This document shows positions 36,787 through 50,198 of a DNA stretch of 64,000 bases, piece by piece; the stretch's first letter is position 1, and each line of letters opens with the position of its first letter. Source of the stretch: Adiantum capillus-veneris (Eukaryota > Streptophyta > Polypodiopsida > Polypodiales > Pteridaceae); NCBI GenBank assembly GCA_014529385.2, contig CM043960.1, positions 78,770,832-78,834,831 on the forward strand, written 5' to 3'. Below the pieces are notes generated by a model. It saw only the letters and a program-made list of their open reading frames with translations. It was not told where the DNA came from and ran no database searches. The position numbers and the translations under genes are program-made.

Positions 36787-37071
36787 GCATTGGAGCTGTG
36801 TTGCAGAAGACATTTTTGAGCTACCATTGTTGGCGTCTTGAGCTTTCGCGTGTTGAATATGGTTGAAGGTGAAACTGCATGACAGGCTACAAGTCCGCCA
36901 CAGTACACCCGCCACTTTTCATTGTAGAGTCCATCGTCAAGGTGTTTCTCTCTTTTCGCCCTGCTTTCTTGATTTTCCTTCTCCTTGCTTTTCGCTGTAG
37001 TTGCATTGGAGCTGCGCTGCAGAAGACATCCTTGAGCCACCCTCGGTGGCGTCTTGAGCTTTTGCGTCGTG
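36787..37071. repeat. Pair of 69 bp direct repeats
   Basis: 36787-36855 and 37003-37071 both read 'gcattggagctg(t/c)g(t/c)tgcagaagacat' through 'ggcgtcttgagctttt'. Overlapping minus-strand ORFs of 95-114 codons here carry this duplication and show no known domain. A (CT)n run lies at 36583-36609. Otherwise 36360-37160 holds nothing I recognise. Confidence 0.7.
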
Positions 37072-37168
37072 CATGAGACAATAATTCAGAGTTTGGCATT
37101 GTACATTTTTTGCAGATTTAATATAACATCTCCACTCACTATTGTATGGCTATTTAAAAGGGTCCATT

Positions 37169-37448
37169 CACAAGAAGATTTAGAAATTTTCTCATGTAGG
37201 GAAAGGGAGACTTTTTCAGTGTTTTTCATACAATGCATAACATCATGAGCTTCTGCTCGGGAGGCACCGCGTACCTAGCTAGGTACGATTGGGGGCATGG
37301 GACCACTGGTCCCACCCGTCGGGCCGACGAGACCCTGCCCCCAATCGTACCTAGCTAGGTATGCCGTGCCTCCCTCACAGAAGCTCATGATGTTGCGTTA
37401 AGTCATAATGTGGGAATTATTGTGAGAATTTGTCCAAAACTTCTTGTG
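37169..37448. mobile_element. Hairpin MITE, CACTA-like, copy 1
   Basis: 280 bp. The left end is CACAAGAAGATTTAGAAATT and the right end, reversed, is CACAAGAAGTTTTGGACAAA. A 3 bp duplication ATT lies at 37166-37168 and 37449-37451. The centre is a second, almost perfect inverted repeat (about 37231-37394) with arms containing 'CATCATGAGCTTCTG' and 'GTACCTAGCTAGGTACGATT' and a GC-rich loop. A CACxA-like end with a 3 bp duplication suggests a CACTA relative. Another copy is at 62856-63124 with the same arms and a different loop. Confidence 0.75.
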
Positions 37449-37451
37449 ATT

Positions 37452-38447
37452 GAGTCTACCCTCCAATGCGAATCATTTGCGTCGTGCGTAAGACAATAAA
37501 AAGGCTCTGGGGTGGAGGCAAATCATTATATCTTTTTATTTTTTCCATAAAAGGCGAGAGAATGAGCAAGGCGATGAGCTTGCTGGAGTGGTTAGACGCG
37601 CGCAAAGATGGGAACGGGGGTAGGGGACACTCAGAGTTTGGGGTGGAGGCAAATCATTATATCTTTTTTTGCATAGGTTGCCAATGTGAGCAAGGCAAAG
37701 GGCTTGCTGGAGTGGTTATGGGAGTAAATTGGTTGAGTGCGATTGACGGGCGTGGGTTAGAATTCCAACCTTTACTTTTGTAAAGGTAGGAGATCCTTGG
37801 GAGAGAATCTGGTAGAAGAATCTGAGTGCAAATTGAATAAAATAGTAGAGGAGCGAGTAGGCACAATATAAGTAAGTCATGGTGCTCTTTGATGACTCAA
37901 ATTATTTCACCTGGATATGGTTTCTTTACCATAAGGATGAGACTTGTGAGGCCTTTATAAATGGCACACACTTGTGGAGAAGTACTTCCAATGCAATGAT
38001 GTAGTTCTGCTATCTGAGGGAAGCAACATAGAGAGACTTTATGAAAGCACTCTATTCGGTAAGCCTTGAAGATTTTGGAGCCTTGGTGTACCTATGCAGG
38101 TTCCGTCACTTGAGAGTGCCCTTTATTTGATGTTACTGGTTGATGACTCCAATCATTTCACTTGGATATGTTTTCTTTATCGTAAGGATGAGACCTTTGA
38201 TAAATTGGTATATATGCTCATGAAGCAGTACTTTCGATGCCTCAATCCATTTCCAAAGAAATAGAGGGGGAACTTGGGAAGTTTGTCTTGAATGTCCAAT
38301 AAAATTATATATGCTAGCTATAACACTTTTTCCAAAAGCTAGCGCTTTTATGGTCTGGTGTAGGAGGATATCATAGTCAGGAGAGATGATGTCTTTGACA
38401 AGCATCTTCTTAATGAAGCAACACAAAAAATATTTAGGGTGTAAAAA
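37452..38447. other. Non-coding, with a decayed 125-130 bp tandem duplication
   Basis: 'ggggtggaggcaaatcatta' occurs near 37508 and 37640, and 'gcttgctggagtggtta' near 37576 and 37702, indicating a tandem duplication. The rest, including an open 109-codon minus stretch (38462-38133), shows no known domain. 'cacttggatatg' and 'cacctggatatg' segments near 37908 and 38160 suggest another diverged duplicate. Confidence 0.5.
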
Positions 38448-39940
38448 ATGTTTTTTAGACATACAAAATTCCTTTCCTTTAATTTGCCAAGGGGAAATTT
38501 TGAAAAAATAAGTTTATTTTTTGAACTTTTTACACTATTTTTGTCTATTTTGGAGCAGAATTTCTCCTTTCTGCCTTGCTCTCAACTGAAAATTTTGAAA
38601 TTGAGAATGACACAATATTAAGTTGAAACACATTTTTCCCAAACATTGCGGGCCATGCGAGATGAACTCATGTCCTTTGACGGTTATCTCGCACTGATGC
38701 TTTTGGGGCAGAATTTGGCCTTTTCCCCTTGCCCCTCACCTTATTGCCAAGCTTTGCATAGATTTTCTTGATTTTTTGGAGCAAAGTTTCACTTTTTCCC
38801 TTGCCCGCAACTGGCCCTTTTTGATTGCTAGACCGAAAGTTTATTAAAAAAACAGGTTGTTATCCAGGGTTTTGCGGCGGAATTTCACCTTTTCCTTGCC
38901 CTAAAATGAAACTTTGGGAAATAGTTGTTTTGAAAGTTTGGACATTAAGGTGTAAAAAACTTTTAAAACATACAAAATTTCTTTCCTTTAATTTTCCAAG
39001 GGGAAATTTAAAAAAAAATTGTTTATTTTTTCTATTTTTACACTATTTTTCTCTATTTTGGGGTAGAAATTCTCCTTTTCCCCTTGCCCTCAATCGGCAT
39101 TTTTGAAATTGAGAACGGCACAATATTGTGTTGAAACTCATTTTTCCTAAACACTGCAGGCCATGCGAGGTCCATGTACTTTGACGGCTATTCGCACCCA
39201 TGCTTTTGGGGCAGAATTTGGCCCTTTCCCCTTGCCCTCACCTTGGTTTTGGAGTATAGAAAACCGTTTTCATTCATACAAAATTCCTTTCCTTTAATTT
39301 GCCAAGGGGAATTTTTTTAATAAAAGTTTACATATAATGCTTACTTGGTGTGCCAGGCACTCTAGAAAGAGATCACTAACTGTAAATGCCCTCGATTGGC
39401 ATTTTTGACATTGAGAACCACAAAATCATTTAAGCTGGGACACATTTTTTTCAAACAATGCGAGGCAAACCCATGTACTTTGACGATTGTCTTGCACCCG
39501 TGCTTTTGGGCGGAGTTTGACCTTTTCCCCTTGCCCTCAAGTTATTGCCAAACTTGCACTAATTTTCTCAATTTTTTGGGGTGGAGTTTCACCTTTTCCC
39601 CTTGCCCCCAATTGGCGCTTTCCGATTGCTAGATAGAAAGTTTTTAAAAAATTGGTTGTTTTCCAGGGTTTTGCACTACTATTTCTCTATTTTGGGGTGG
39701 AATTTCGCCTTCTCCCCTTGCCCTCAACCGGGACTTTTTATTAACAAGGGGAAAGTTTGGAAACTAGGGTGTTTTTGCATTGTTTTCCTCGATCTTGGGC
39801 GGAATTGGTGTATAAGCTTACGAATTCGTGTGATAATGGACATAGTTGCACCACAACTAAGTCTATTATTATAATGGTAGAAAATGGTACGATGTTAAGC
39901 TGAGACACATTTTTCCCGAACACATTGTGTGTGTGTGTGT
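38448..39940. repeat. Degenerate tandem array, unit about 0.5 kb
   Basis: 'catacaaaatt(c/t)ctttcct' recurs at about 38462, 38979 and 39277; the 'gcttttgggg..gaatttggcc' block recurs near 38700, 39200 and, changed, 39500; 'ttttccccttgccct' recurs many times. Spacings are about 517, 507 and 300 bp. A last partial piece with 'aagctgagacacatttttcc' precedes the (GA)n tract. No coding signal. Confidence 0.75.
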
Positions 39941-40043
<103 letters not shown>

Positions 40044-40259
40044 TAAGATGCTCATTCCATATATTGGTTTTTGGCATTGACAAGGCCCAAAGAAAGAAGC
40101 CAAGTCCAAGGTTGAAGGCAAGCAAATCCGAGGCAAAGAGTGAGCAAATCCAAGGCAGCACGAGTGAATTCGAGGCGACAAAGGTGGAGGAAAATCTTGA
40201 CTAAAGTTGAATGTTTTCTCTAAACTGTATGCCATTCTCACCTTTGACTTGGGATTTCA

Positions 40260-41400
40260 AGGTCTAAATGAAAATTTGAAAATTACAATTTTTAGGCATA
40301 AATATCATAATTTGTCAGGTGGGATTACACTAAACCGGTCCTCTTGACATTGCATTTTCTTTGCGTTTCGTGTGTGCAATCACCTTGTGGTGTTCTCAAG
40401 GTCAAAATGAAAATCCCAAGGTAAATATTAAAATTTTTTAGGTGGGACTACACTAAGCTGATCTTTTAGAGCACTCTCATAGCCAAATGTTTTTTTTCAA
40501 AACATTGATGATGAAGGGCACGAAGAATTAGGCTAGCCCTCCACTATATTTGGAGATTTCTAAATTAAATTCCTCCAAGTTTCATGCGTGCTATCACCTT
40601 GGGGTGAAATTTAGGGATAAATCTCAAAATTCGTAGGTGGGATTGCACTTAAGTTAGGATGCTTTTCTCCAAAACACGGGTGCTTTGAGTTTCATGGGTG
40701 CTATCACCTTTCGTAGGTGATATCACCTTGAGGTGAAAGTTTAGAGGTGGATATCTCAAAATTCATAGGTGGGATTGCACTAAACTTGGATTTTTCCTGT
40801 GTGTCAATGAGTGGTGGTCTTTTGACGTGGTGTGTTTTTCCTTGGGACCAGAAAGAGAAGCAAAAGCCTTTAATTTGGTGATGGTTCAAATGGTCTCACC
40901 TACAGTCAATGTTGTGTGGTCGACTTTATCATGATTGAGATTATTTGGCCCTCTTTTTTAAAATAAGATATCCATGGATGGAAGTACACTAAACCAATCT
41001 TAGAGCACTCCAATACACAATGATTTTTCCCAAAATGTGAGTGGTGAAGATGGGTGGTGGCAAAGGGAAACCCTTGCTTATATTTAAAGTTTTTTACACC
41101 CTAAATTCCTTTGAGCTTTGGAGGTGTTCTTGCTTTCGAGTTGGAATTTAGAGGTGATTCCAAATTTGCAAGTGAGAATGCACTAAATCTAGGTTTGAAC
41201 AATGTTTAAAGGAAGATTATAGCTTTTGAGACAATTGTCTCTCTCCCCCCTCCCTCTTTCTATCATAGCCACTTTTGACCACGAGCTATCCTCTATGTCT
41301 TTGTAGGTTTCCTCAGCTTCAAATAATGATTTCAAAAGTAAAAGTTATGTGGGATTAAACTAAACATAACTCTTTTTTGAGCACTTGGATAAAAAATATC
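40260..41400. repeat. Degenerate tandem array, unit about 120-220 bp
   Basis: 'aggtgggattacactaaac' or variants recur near 40318, 40440, 40635, 40762, 40982, 41178 and 41345. 'caccttg.ggtg' blocks recur between them. The units are strongly diverged and no ORF follows the periodicity. Confidence 0.65.
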
Positions 41401-41462
41401 AATGCTACAATACTTGAGAGCTTTAAGAGTTCTTTTGGAGTGATTTAGTCTATCACCCTGCT

Positions 41463-41468
<6 letters not shown>

Positions 41469-41512
<44 letters not shown>
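41469..41512. repeat. (CT)n microsatellite
   Basis: A 44 bp (CT)n run followed by CGCTCTCTC. It is in the opposite orientation to most (GA)n tracts of the window. Confidence 0.9.
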
Positions 41513-41515
<3 letters not shown>

Positions 41516-41579
41516 CTCTCAGTCACTTTTGACCACTAGCTACCTCTCTACACCTTTGCACCATAGCCTTCGGGGCCAT

Positions 41580-43290
<1,711 letters not shown>

Positions 43291-43675
43291 GTCTTCAAAT
43301 CCAATGGTGTCATTTCATATTCAATTTATCTATGACTTCTATTAAATTTAATATATATTACTGATAGAAGAAGTGGGAGGATGCATGAAAGGAAAGGTTT
43401 GTTAAAGCAATAGAAAGGATCTATCAAACAAGCCTTGAACTCATGCGCACTCCTTATTCCTTCCTTGGGTATAATACTCCAATTAATATGGTGATGTGTT
43501 GAGGGTATTTTATGCTTACATTTGGAAGCTAGTATAGATAAGGAACTTCCCAACCTTAAGTACACTACTTTAATTAATACTATGACTTATTGAGGATATT
43601 TTATGCTTGCATTTGGGAGTAGCTAAAAGGATAAAACTTATGCACTAATTATGAACTTAGTGTTTTCTCTGTTGC
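43291..43675. other. No recognisable feature
   Basis: AT-rich sequence with a repeated 'ttgagg(g/a)tattttatgcttac' near 43500 and 43590. No coding similarity seen. Confidence 0.5.
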
Positions 43676-44183
43676 TTGACAGAAACATTTATGAGGACAA
43701 GGGACACATGCCTTTGTCTTCCTGAATCTACAAGTCATTCCTCTCATGTGCGTGCACGCCGAAAGGTTGCACAAAATTATCAACGTCAAATAGCTATACA
43801 ATGTACGATATACTTGCTAGAGGATGCCTTTCCATGCTCAACAAATAGCCATGGTTGTGGTAGGAGTCTCTCCACATTTGTGGAGGGTTCTATCCATGGT
43901 GATGTTACTATTCCACAAGTTCCTTTGCAAACTATCATGCAAGGACAAGGACAACGACAACACACTCTTTCATGTTTGGATGCGACAAGAAGATATCATC
44001 GACAAACAGGCAAGGCAACGCACCTCCAACATAAGACAACAACACCATCAACATGACGGACACTTTTTCCCTCTCATAGATGCTCAAAATGAGGAATAGG
44101 TCCCGTATGTTCATGACACATCACTTGGAAGAATTGCTTGCATTCTACATGCCTATCCATGTCTACGAGGTGTCCACCCTTCC

Positions 44184-46180
44184 ATGCTACCATTGATACA
44201 TGTCTCATTGCCTACAGATCATACAGGAACCATGTCCTCCTTCTGTGAGTTTTGTGGTGCACATCTTTGGCGGTGTGAAATGAAGAAGGAAGATACACCA
44301 TCAATGGGAAAATGTTGTTGCAAAGGTGGGAAAGTATCCCTCTTTCCTCTTGCAAGACCGCTAGATGTAGTGGAGAGGCTACTTCACTATAGTGTTATGG
44401 CATTTGCATCTCTTGGAGCTACCATTGATGAGACATTGATGGGTAGGTCTGGTGCATATTGCTTTCGTGTACATAGCGGTGTGTACCATCGAATTGGTTC
44501 TTTGCTACCACATGAAGCAGAGGCTGCAAAATTTGCACACATATATGTATATGATACTGAGCATGAGGTTTGGAATCGTATGAGTGCCTTGGATGGTTTG
44601 AATTTGTCCACTCTTGAAGCATTATCAATGATGATGCGATCATGTAATCCGTATGCGAATGCATTCTACAATGTTGGTAGAATGTTACATGACAGTTCTG
44701 GTGTGGAGATCAAAATGACAATTTGTGAGAATAGAAATACTTCCAGGCAGTACTTGATACCTGTTGGCAATGAGGTTGCTACGATTATGCCACGTCAAGG
44801 GGATGTACAAACAGTTGGTCATTGAGACATTGTGATACATTGTCAAAATGGAAGGCTGCAAAGGATTTCAAATCTACACAGGTCGTACATGCCACTATTG
44901 TATGTTCTTCTCTTTCCACGGGGAGAAGATGGATGGAATATCAAGCTTCCTTATGATAATGTGCATGGCCCTTTGGATGCCTTGGTTGATCGACAATGTG
45001 TCACTCAAAGAGAGTACTATGCATATCGGCTACAGGTTCGTGCTGATACAGAGTCATGCTTGCTTCGTGGGGGTCGGTTACTTCAACAGTTTATGGGTGA
45101 TGCATATTGTGCCATTGAGGAATGTCGTCTTGCATGGGTCCATAAAAATCAACAACGCTGGGAAGAATTGTATGCAGGCTTGGTTGACATGGTGCATTTT
45201 TATGGGAGTGATGTTGTACTTGGACGGTCTGGAGGTCGAAGAATTGTCTTACCCTCATCTTTTATAGGCGGCCCTTGGCACATGTACCAATTGTATCAAG
45301 ATGCAATGGAAATTTTGCGTGCAAAGGGAAAGCCATACCTATTTATCACATTCACATGTAACCCCAAATGGCCAAAAATAAATGAGGCATTACTTCCAGG
45401 ACAGGTTTCCTCTGATCGACCAGACATAACCACCAGGGTTTTGTTCTTGAAACACTCGAGCATGATGAATTATATCTTAAAGAAATATATTCTTGGGAAA
45501 GTGGTGGCTTACATGTCTGTCGTGGAGTTCCAAAAGAGAGGCTTGCCACATTCTCATACATTATTGATTCTAGATCCTCAATGTAAGCCTCAATCAACAT
45601 TTGACTATGACAAGATGGTTTGTGCAGAGCTGCCACATAAAAATCGATTTCCAGTGCTACATGATATCATTGTTAGTTGTAACATTCATGGTCCATGCGG
45701 TGAGTTCAATAGTTCATCTCCTTGCATGGTTGATGGCGGATGTATTAGAAAATATCCACGTTCATTTTGTGAGCAAACAAGCATGGATAATAATGGCTAC
45801 CCCATTTATGTGCGACGAAACAATGGCTTCACCGCCAAGGTTAGGGGTTCTACTATTGATAATCGATGGGTTGTGCCATATAATCTTGTTTTGTCAACAC
45901 TATTTAATGCGCATATCAATGTTAAGGTATGCTCAACAATTTCAGCCGCCGTTAAGTATGTCTATAAGTACATCTACAAGGGGCATGATAGGGAAACTGT
46001 AAGATTCCATACATTGGTACGTGATGTAGAAAGGGAGAACATTGATGAGATAGACATGTACATGGATGGCCGCTATGTATCTGCATCTGAGTGTTGCTGG
46101 AGAAATTTTGAATATCCTTTGCACAATGACACACCAGTTGTTCAGAGATTAAGCGTGCATGTCCGGCTGGTCAAATGGTG
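44184..46180 (+). pseudogene. Helitron N-terminal region and Rep domain
   Basis: Two open stretches in one frame, 44184-44822 and 44832-46180, separated by a TGA (44823-44825) where related proteins have Arg before DI(V/I), so CGA to TGA is likely. The first has a Cys-rich start (CEFCGAHLWRCE) and the FAHIYVYDTEHEVWNR block. The second has the LLFPRGEDGW block and FITFTCNPKWPKI. The HUH motif is Leu-Pro-His-Ser-His, His codons at 45549-45551 and 45555-45557, and VKYVYKYIYKG near 45955-45980 has the catalytic tyrosines. Rep nicks the element end and transfers the strand. A frameshift near 46166 ends the frame. Confidence 0.85.
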
Positions 46181-46213
46181 ACTTTTTGAGATAATGATAG
46201 ACTTAATGATGTC

Positions 46214-46845
46214 TTGCAAAGAGATAATGTAGAGAAGACCACTTTGACAGAGTGGTTCACATGCAACTTGGAGAATCCTGAAGCAAACGATAGTTTGTAC
46301 ATTGATTTTCCTCAAAAGTGGGTTTGGAATTCGGGTTTCAAGAAATGGACAAAGAGACATCGTGGGGACACTATTGGGCAGATGTATTTTGTGCAACCCT
46401 CTGATATTATGTCCATTTGCTTTTGACTATTTGTAAAGGATGTAAATCATTTGAGGATCTAAGCTCCGCAAATGGTGTATTGTTTCCAACATTCAAGGCA
46501 GCATGCATTGCAAGGGGTATCTTGGAAGATGATGAGGAATGGTTCAGATGCATGGAGGAAGCTTGCAGTACACATACATGCTTGCAATTGAGACATTTGT
46601 TTGTGACCATTCTATTGTTTTGTGAACCCTCCTCCCCTCATCTCTTATGGGAAATATTTCGACGTTTTTTGTATGAGGACTATCAACACATGTTGGAGAT
46701 GAGATATGAGTCGTTAGATGGTTGTACACAAGTTGCTGAAGGATATGCATTGAGAGGTTTGCATAACATTCTTGGTACTTTTGGACGAAGTTTAACTGAA
46801 TTTCCTGGAATTCCAATGCCTGATGAACGCTTTTGTGACACCTGA
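46214..46845 (+). pseudogene. Helitron linker between Rep and helicase
   Basis: Two overlapping frames (46214-46426 and 46417-46845) carry the conserved linker: WVWNSGFKKWTKRHRGDTIG with YFVQPSD, then GCKSFEDLSSANGVLFPTFK and ARGILEDDEEW. The shift near 46424 falls where the family has an Arg-Leu-Leu run, so it is damage rather than a domain end. Confidence 0.8.
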
Positions 46846-48489
46846 TGAAAATAACTTGCTTTTCCAAGAGCAATGCCTTGACACAATGCAAGAGCTATCC
46901 GTGTCACGTGAAATGGAGCAGAGTCTAAATGAAGATCAAAGGATTTCTTTTGAGGCAGTGTTGCATGGATTGACTATTGATGGTGGGGCTATTTTTTTCC
47001 TAGATGGTCCTGCAAGGACTAGGAAAACTTATTTGTATAATTGTTTGTTGTCACGTGTGCGTGGAGAAGGAGAAGTTGCATTGGCCACATAATCTTCCTG
47101 TATTTCATCATTGCTATTGCGAAATGGACGCACTGCACATTCTAGATTCAAGATACCCTTGGACCTTGATAGTTGTAGCACATGCAATATCCCTGTTCAA
47201 GGTCAACTTGCTGAATTGCTTAGAATGTGCAAGTTGATTGTGTGGGATGAGGCTCCTATGATGCATCAAAATGCCTTCAAAGCTTTGGACAGGTCTATGC
47301 AAGATATCATGTGCTCAACAAATCCATTTGGTGGAAAAGTGTTGCTTCTTGGGGGAGATTTCAGACAGATCTTACCAGTGGTGTTCTAGGGAGCGCGTGC
47401 TGACATTGTTGATGCTACACTTTGTCGATCGCACTTATGGAATCGTGTGAAGATTCTTAGATTGGCACATAACATGCGTGTGGGAGGTGGTGATGTTGCA
47501 AATTCTACATATAGAGAATGGCTTATGGATGTAGGAAATGGGACTTTGACAATCGATGATGAACAAATGATAGAAATCCCCCGTCTTCATCCTCATTGGA
47601 TGTATTGATAGGTTTCATCTATTAAGAAATTGATAAAGATGTGGTCCATGCAGAATACTTCAGAGAGTGGGCCATCCTTGCTCCAAAATCCTATGAAGTT
47701 GATATTCTCAATGCTAAGGCCCTGTACACAATAAAAGGTGATGTTGTGCAATACTTTAGTGCTGTGGCGGAAAACTCAATGCAAGATCCTTTCTTATACT
47801 TTGTGGAGTTTTCAAATAGTCTCACCTTGGGTGGTGGATTTCCAACACATTGCTTGGAGTTGAAAATGAATGCCCCAATAATTCTACTACGGAACATTGA
47901 TCCAAGTCGAGGTCTATGTAATGGGACACGCTTGGTGTGCAAGGCATTTCATGCAAGATTTTTGGAGGCAGAAGTTATTACAGGTACACGGGTAGGCACT
48001 CGGGTTTTCATCCCTCGAATATGTTTTGTGCATTCTGGTACAAAGTTGCCATTCGTTCTTAGACGGAGGCAGTTCCTAGTTAGATTGGCTTTTTGTATGA
48101 TGATAAATAAGTCACAAGGACAAAGCATTGCCATGTTGGGCCTATACCTGGTGACAACGGTCTTCACTCATGGAAAACTGTATGTTGCATTGTCACGTGC
48201 ACGTTCAGCCATTGGAGTGAAGATTCTCCCATTCGTTCTTAGACGGAGGCAGTTCCCAGTTAGATTGGCTTTTTGTATGATGATAAATAAGTCACAAGGA
48301 CAAAGCATTGCCATGTTGGGCCTATACCTGGTGACAACGGTCTTCACTCATGGAAAACTGTATGTTACATTGTCACGTGCACGTTCAGCCATTGGAGTGA
48401 AGATTCTGCTATGTGACATTGATGTAAACGAAACTACTGCACTAACAACAAACATTGTGTACCATGAGATATTAAACAATGCCATATGA
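46846..48489 (+). pseudogene. Helitron PIF1-type helicase (broken)
   Basis: Starts around LNEDQRISFEAVLHGL. The Walker A motif at 47006-47029 reads GPARTRKT instead of GxxGxGKT, so two glycines needed for ATP binding are lost. A stop at 47090-47092 and a frame change are followed by GRTAHSRFKIP. Walker B is LIVWDEAPM near 47233, then GGDFRQILPVV and a TAG near 47387. The last open part, 47641-48489, has the ...APIILLRNIDPSRGLCNGTR block and motifs V and VI. Motifs V and VI are present twice in frame owing to a 180 bp tandem duplication. Confidence 0.85.
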
Positions 48490-48730
48490 AGGTTCCAATA
48501 CTTCTTTGTGTATGAAGATAAATAAGTCACATGGCCAAAGCATTACCATGTTGGGCCTATACCTGGTGACACCGGTCTTCACTCATGGACAATTGTATGT
48601 TGCACTGTCATGCGCACGCTTAACTGTTGGAGTGAAAATTCTCCTACATGACGTTGATGTAGTTACAAAACAATTTCACTAACAATAAACATTATGTACC
48701 ATGAGATATCAATCAATGCCATATGAAGGC
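48051..48730 (+). repeat. Tandem duplication of helicase motif V-VI segment, plus a third decayed copy
   Basis: 48051-48230 and 48231-48410 differ at only a few positions; the unit is 180 bp, so the frame is kept. The unit encodes the MINKSQGQSIAMLGLYL and LYVALSRARS region. A third copy without its first 45 bp or so spans about 48507-48730 and includes the downstream flank ('accatgagatat' and 'caatgccatatgaagg'), so it came from a separate, longer duplication. Confidence 0.92.
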
Positions 48731-48897
48731 TCCAATCCTTCTCATCATTGACTTCTTCTTTGCATATGTTTCAAATCATAAAATATTTTGTGAATTAATT
48801 TTCTACCTCTCTCCATAACAGATACTAAACTATGTCATGTGAAGGTTTTGTTCCTTCCTCACATTGTCTATTTTGTGGTTTCCATTTTGGTATATAG

Positions 48898-49686
48898 ATC
48901 ATGAATCAAATATTTACATCTCTGAGGTGTCCTTTCTATTAAATGTAGAAGATCATCCACATCTTGGTATGTTTTTGTCTACCATTAAGACATGATGTGG
49001 AGACTTATTGTGTTATCTTTGGGACCTTGCTTTTTTTTTACATTATTTTAAGCAGAGCCACTTTGGGTGTGCACCTTTGCCGCACAAAAAAATTGTTAGG
49101 ACCATCCGCAAGCACTACAAGACTAGGTGTGTGTGCATGAAATCAAAAATTCACTTGGCATAAAGTAAGATTCATGGTTTTTTTGTTTCCTTATGTGTTA
49201 CAGACCTTAGGAAGTTGCCATCTATCGATATTTTTACATTGCGTATTTTGGCATACTCCTCCGACGTTGAGTACGGTGTCTACTCGGTAAGGAAGGAGTG
49301 TGTGTCTTCCCAAGATGAAGATGATGCTCAATGGTTTGCTAGATATGAAGGATACTCCGTTCCCGATGATTGGGAGTACCTCCAAAGTTCTAGGTTTGCT
49401 AAGTTGATCTACCAAATCTACTTGCCTAAACAACTTGCATGTTTGGCAGTACCATACATAGCTGCAATAACTGGTATGTGTAAACTATTGTGTTTGGTGC
49501 TTCAATTGTATTATTTTAAAAAAGTCTCCCTTTTTTACTATTATTGTTTGTTAATCCAGGAGATAATCAACCTTGGGATGGAAAAACGGTCCTAATTTAG
49601 GAATGGAGAAACTCCAAGCCGATTGCCAATTGCATGATGAAGCGAGCTACGTTGATATTGCCTCTTAGATCATTTGTGGCACGATA
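48898..49686 (+). pseudogene. Three splice-compatible exons of an unrecognised gene (tentative)
   Basis: Exon-like segments 48898-48966, 49204-49473 and 49560-49686 are each bounded by plausible sites: TATATAG| and CTTG|GTATGT; a pyrimidine-rich TTATGTGTTACAG| and ACTG|GTATGT; TTGTTAATCCAG|. Both joins are phase-compatible and give one frame. The middle exon is fully open (90 codons), including YEGYSVPDDWEYLQ. The third has an in-frame TAG at 49598-49600 and ends at TAA 49684-49686. No family recognised. It follows the Helitron helicase on the same strand, so gene capture is possible. It may also be a decayed host gene. Confidence 0.4.
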
Positions 49687-49957
49687 ATGTCCTGGATTGT
49701 GTTTGCTTCTATGACAAACATATCAATAGCTTTGCCATCCTTGTGATCCATTAAAGGGAAAGGTCCTTTGAAAATCTGGATACATTTCTAAATGTCTTGG
49801 TGTTTATTATGACTTTGTAATTCTATGCACTAGAGTTTTCCACTTGCGATTTGAGTTTGAGGGATCCAAGATATTAGGTTCATATCTTAGAGATCTTTGT
49901 TTAAGCACAACAATTCTATGCATTGATCCTCACGTTTGTGAGAGGATAGGTTGCTAT

Positions 49958-49960
<3 letters not shown>

Positions 49961-50006
<46 letters not shown>
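49961..50006. repeat. (GA)n microsatellite
   Basis: About 46 bp of (GA)n between the exon-like segments and the coiled-coil ORF. Confidence 0.9.
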
Positions 50007-50008
<2 letters not shown>

Positions 50009-50198
50009 TGCAATAATGAAGAGAGAAAATCATGCATTTTGCTTGAGGAAAACATTAAAGTCTCTCTGTGTCTTTTCATGAACTTGCACCTCTTATACTT
50101 TGTGTAGATTATGTTTTTTGTATGATAAGATGTTATGTTCGTAATATTGTGCAAGGGATTGCTTCCTTTGTGGTAGTTGACACATAGTTCAACTTTAT

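Larger units (their letters stand above)
43676..48730 (+). mobile_element. Plant-type Helitron relic
   Basis: Plus-strand remains of a RepHel gene: an N-terminal region, Rep with HUH and twin-tyrosine motifs, and a PIF1-type helicase, in normal order over about 4.5 kb. Several stops and frameshifts occur (44823, about 46166, 46424, about 46850, 47092, 47387, about 47608). It is distinct from the Helentron relics in sequence and strand. I could not find the 5' TC end or the 3' CTRR end with hairpin, so the limits are approximate. The downstream exon-like segments (48898-52749) could lie inside or outside the element. Confidence 0.75.

Noticed and set aside
36571-37040. Two overlapping minus ORFs of 95-114 codons
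   Set aside because: They span a 69 bp direct repeat and a (CT)n run and show no known domain or splice context.
37690-37870. tRNA-like or SINE-like segment ('ttggttgagtgcgattga' and 'gggttagaattcc')
   Set aside because: Box B has an extra base, no cloverleaf can be drawn with confidence, and the segment is part of a local tandem duplication without a defined tail or target duplication.
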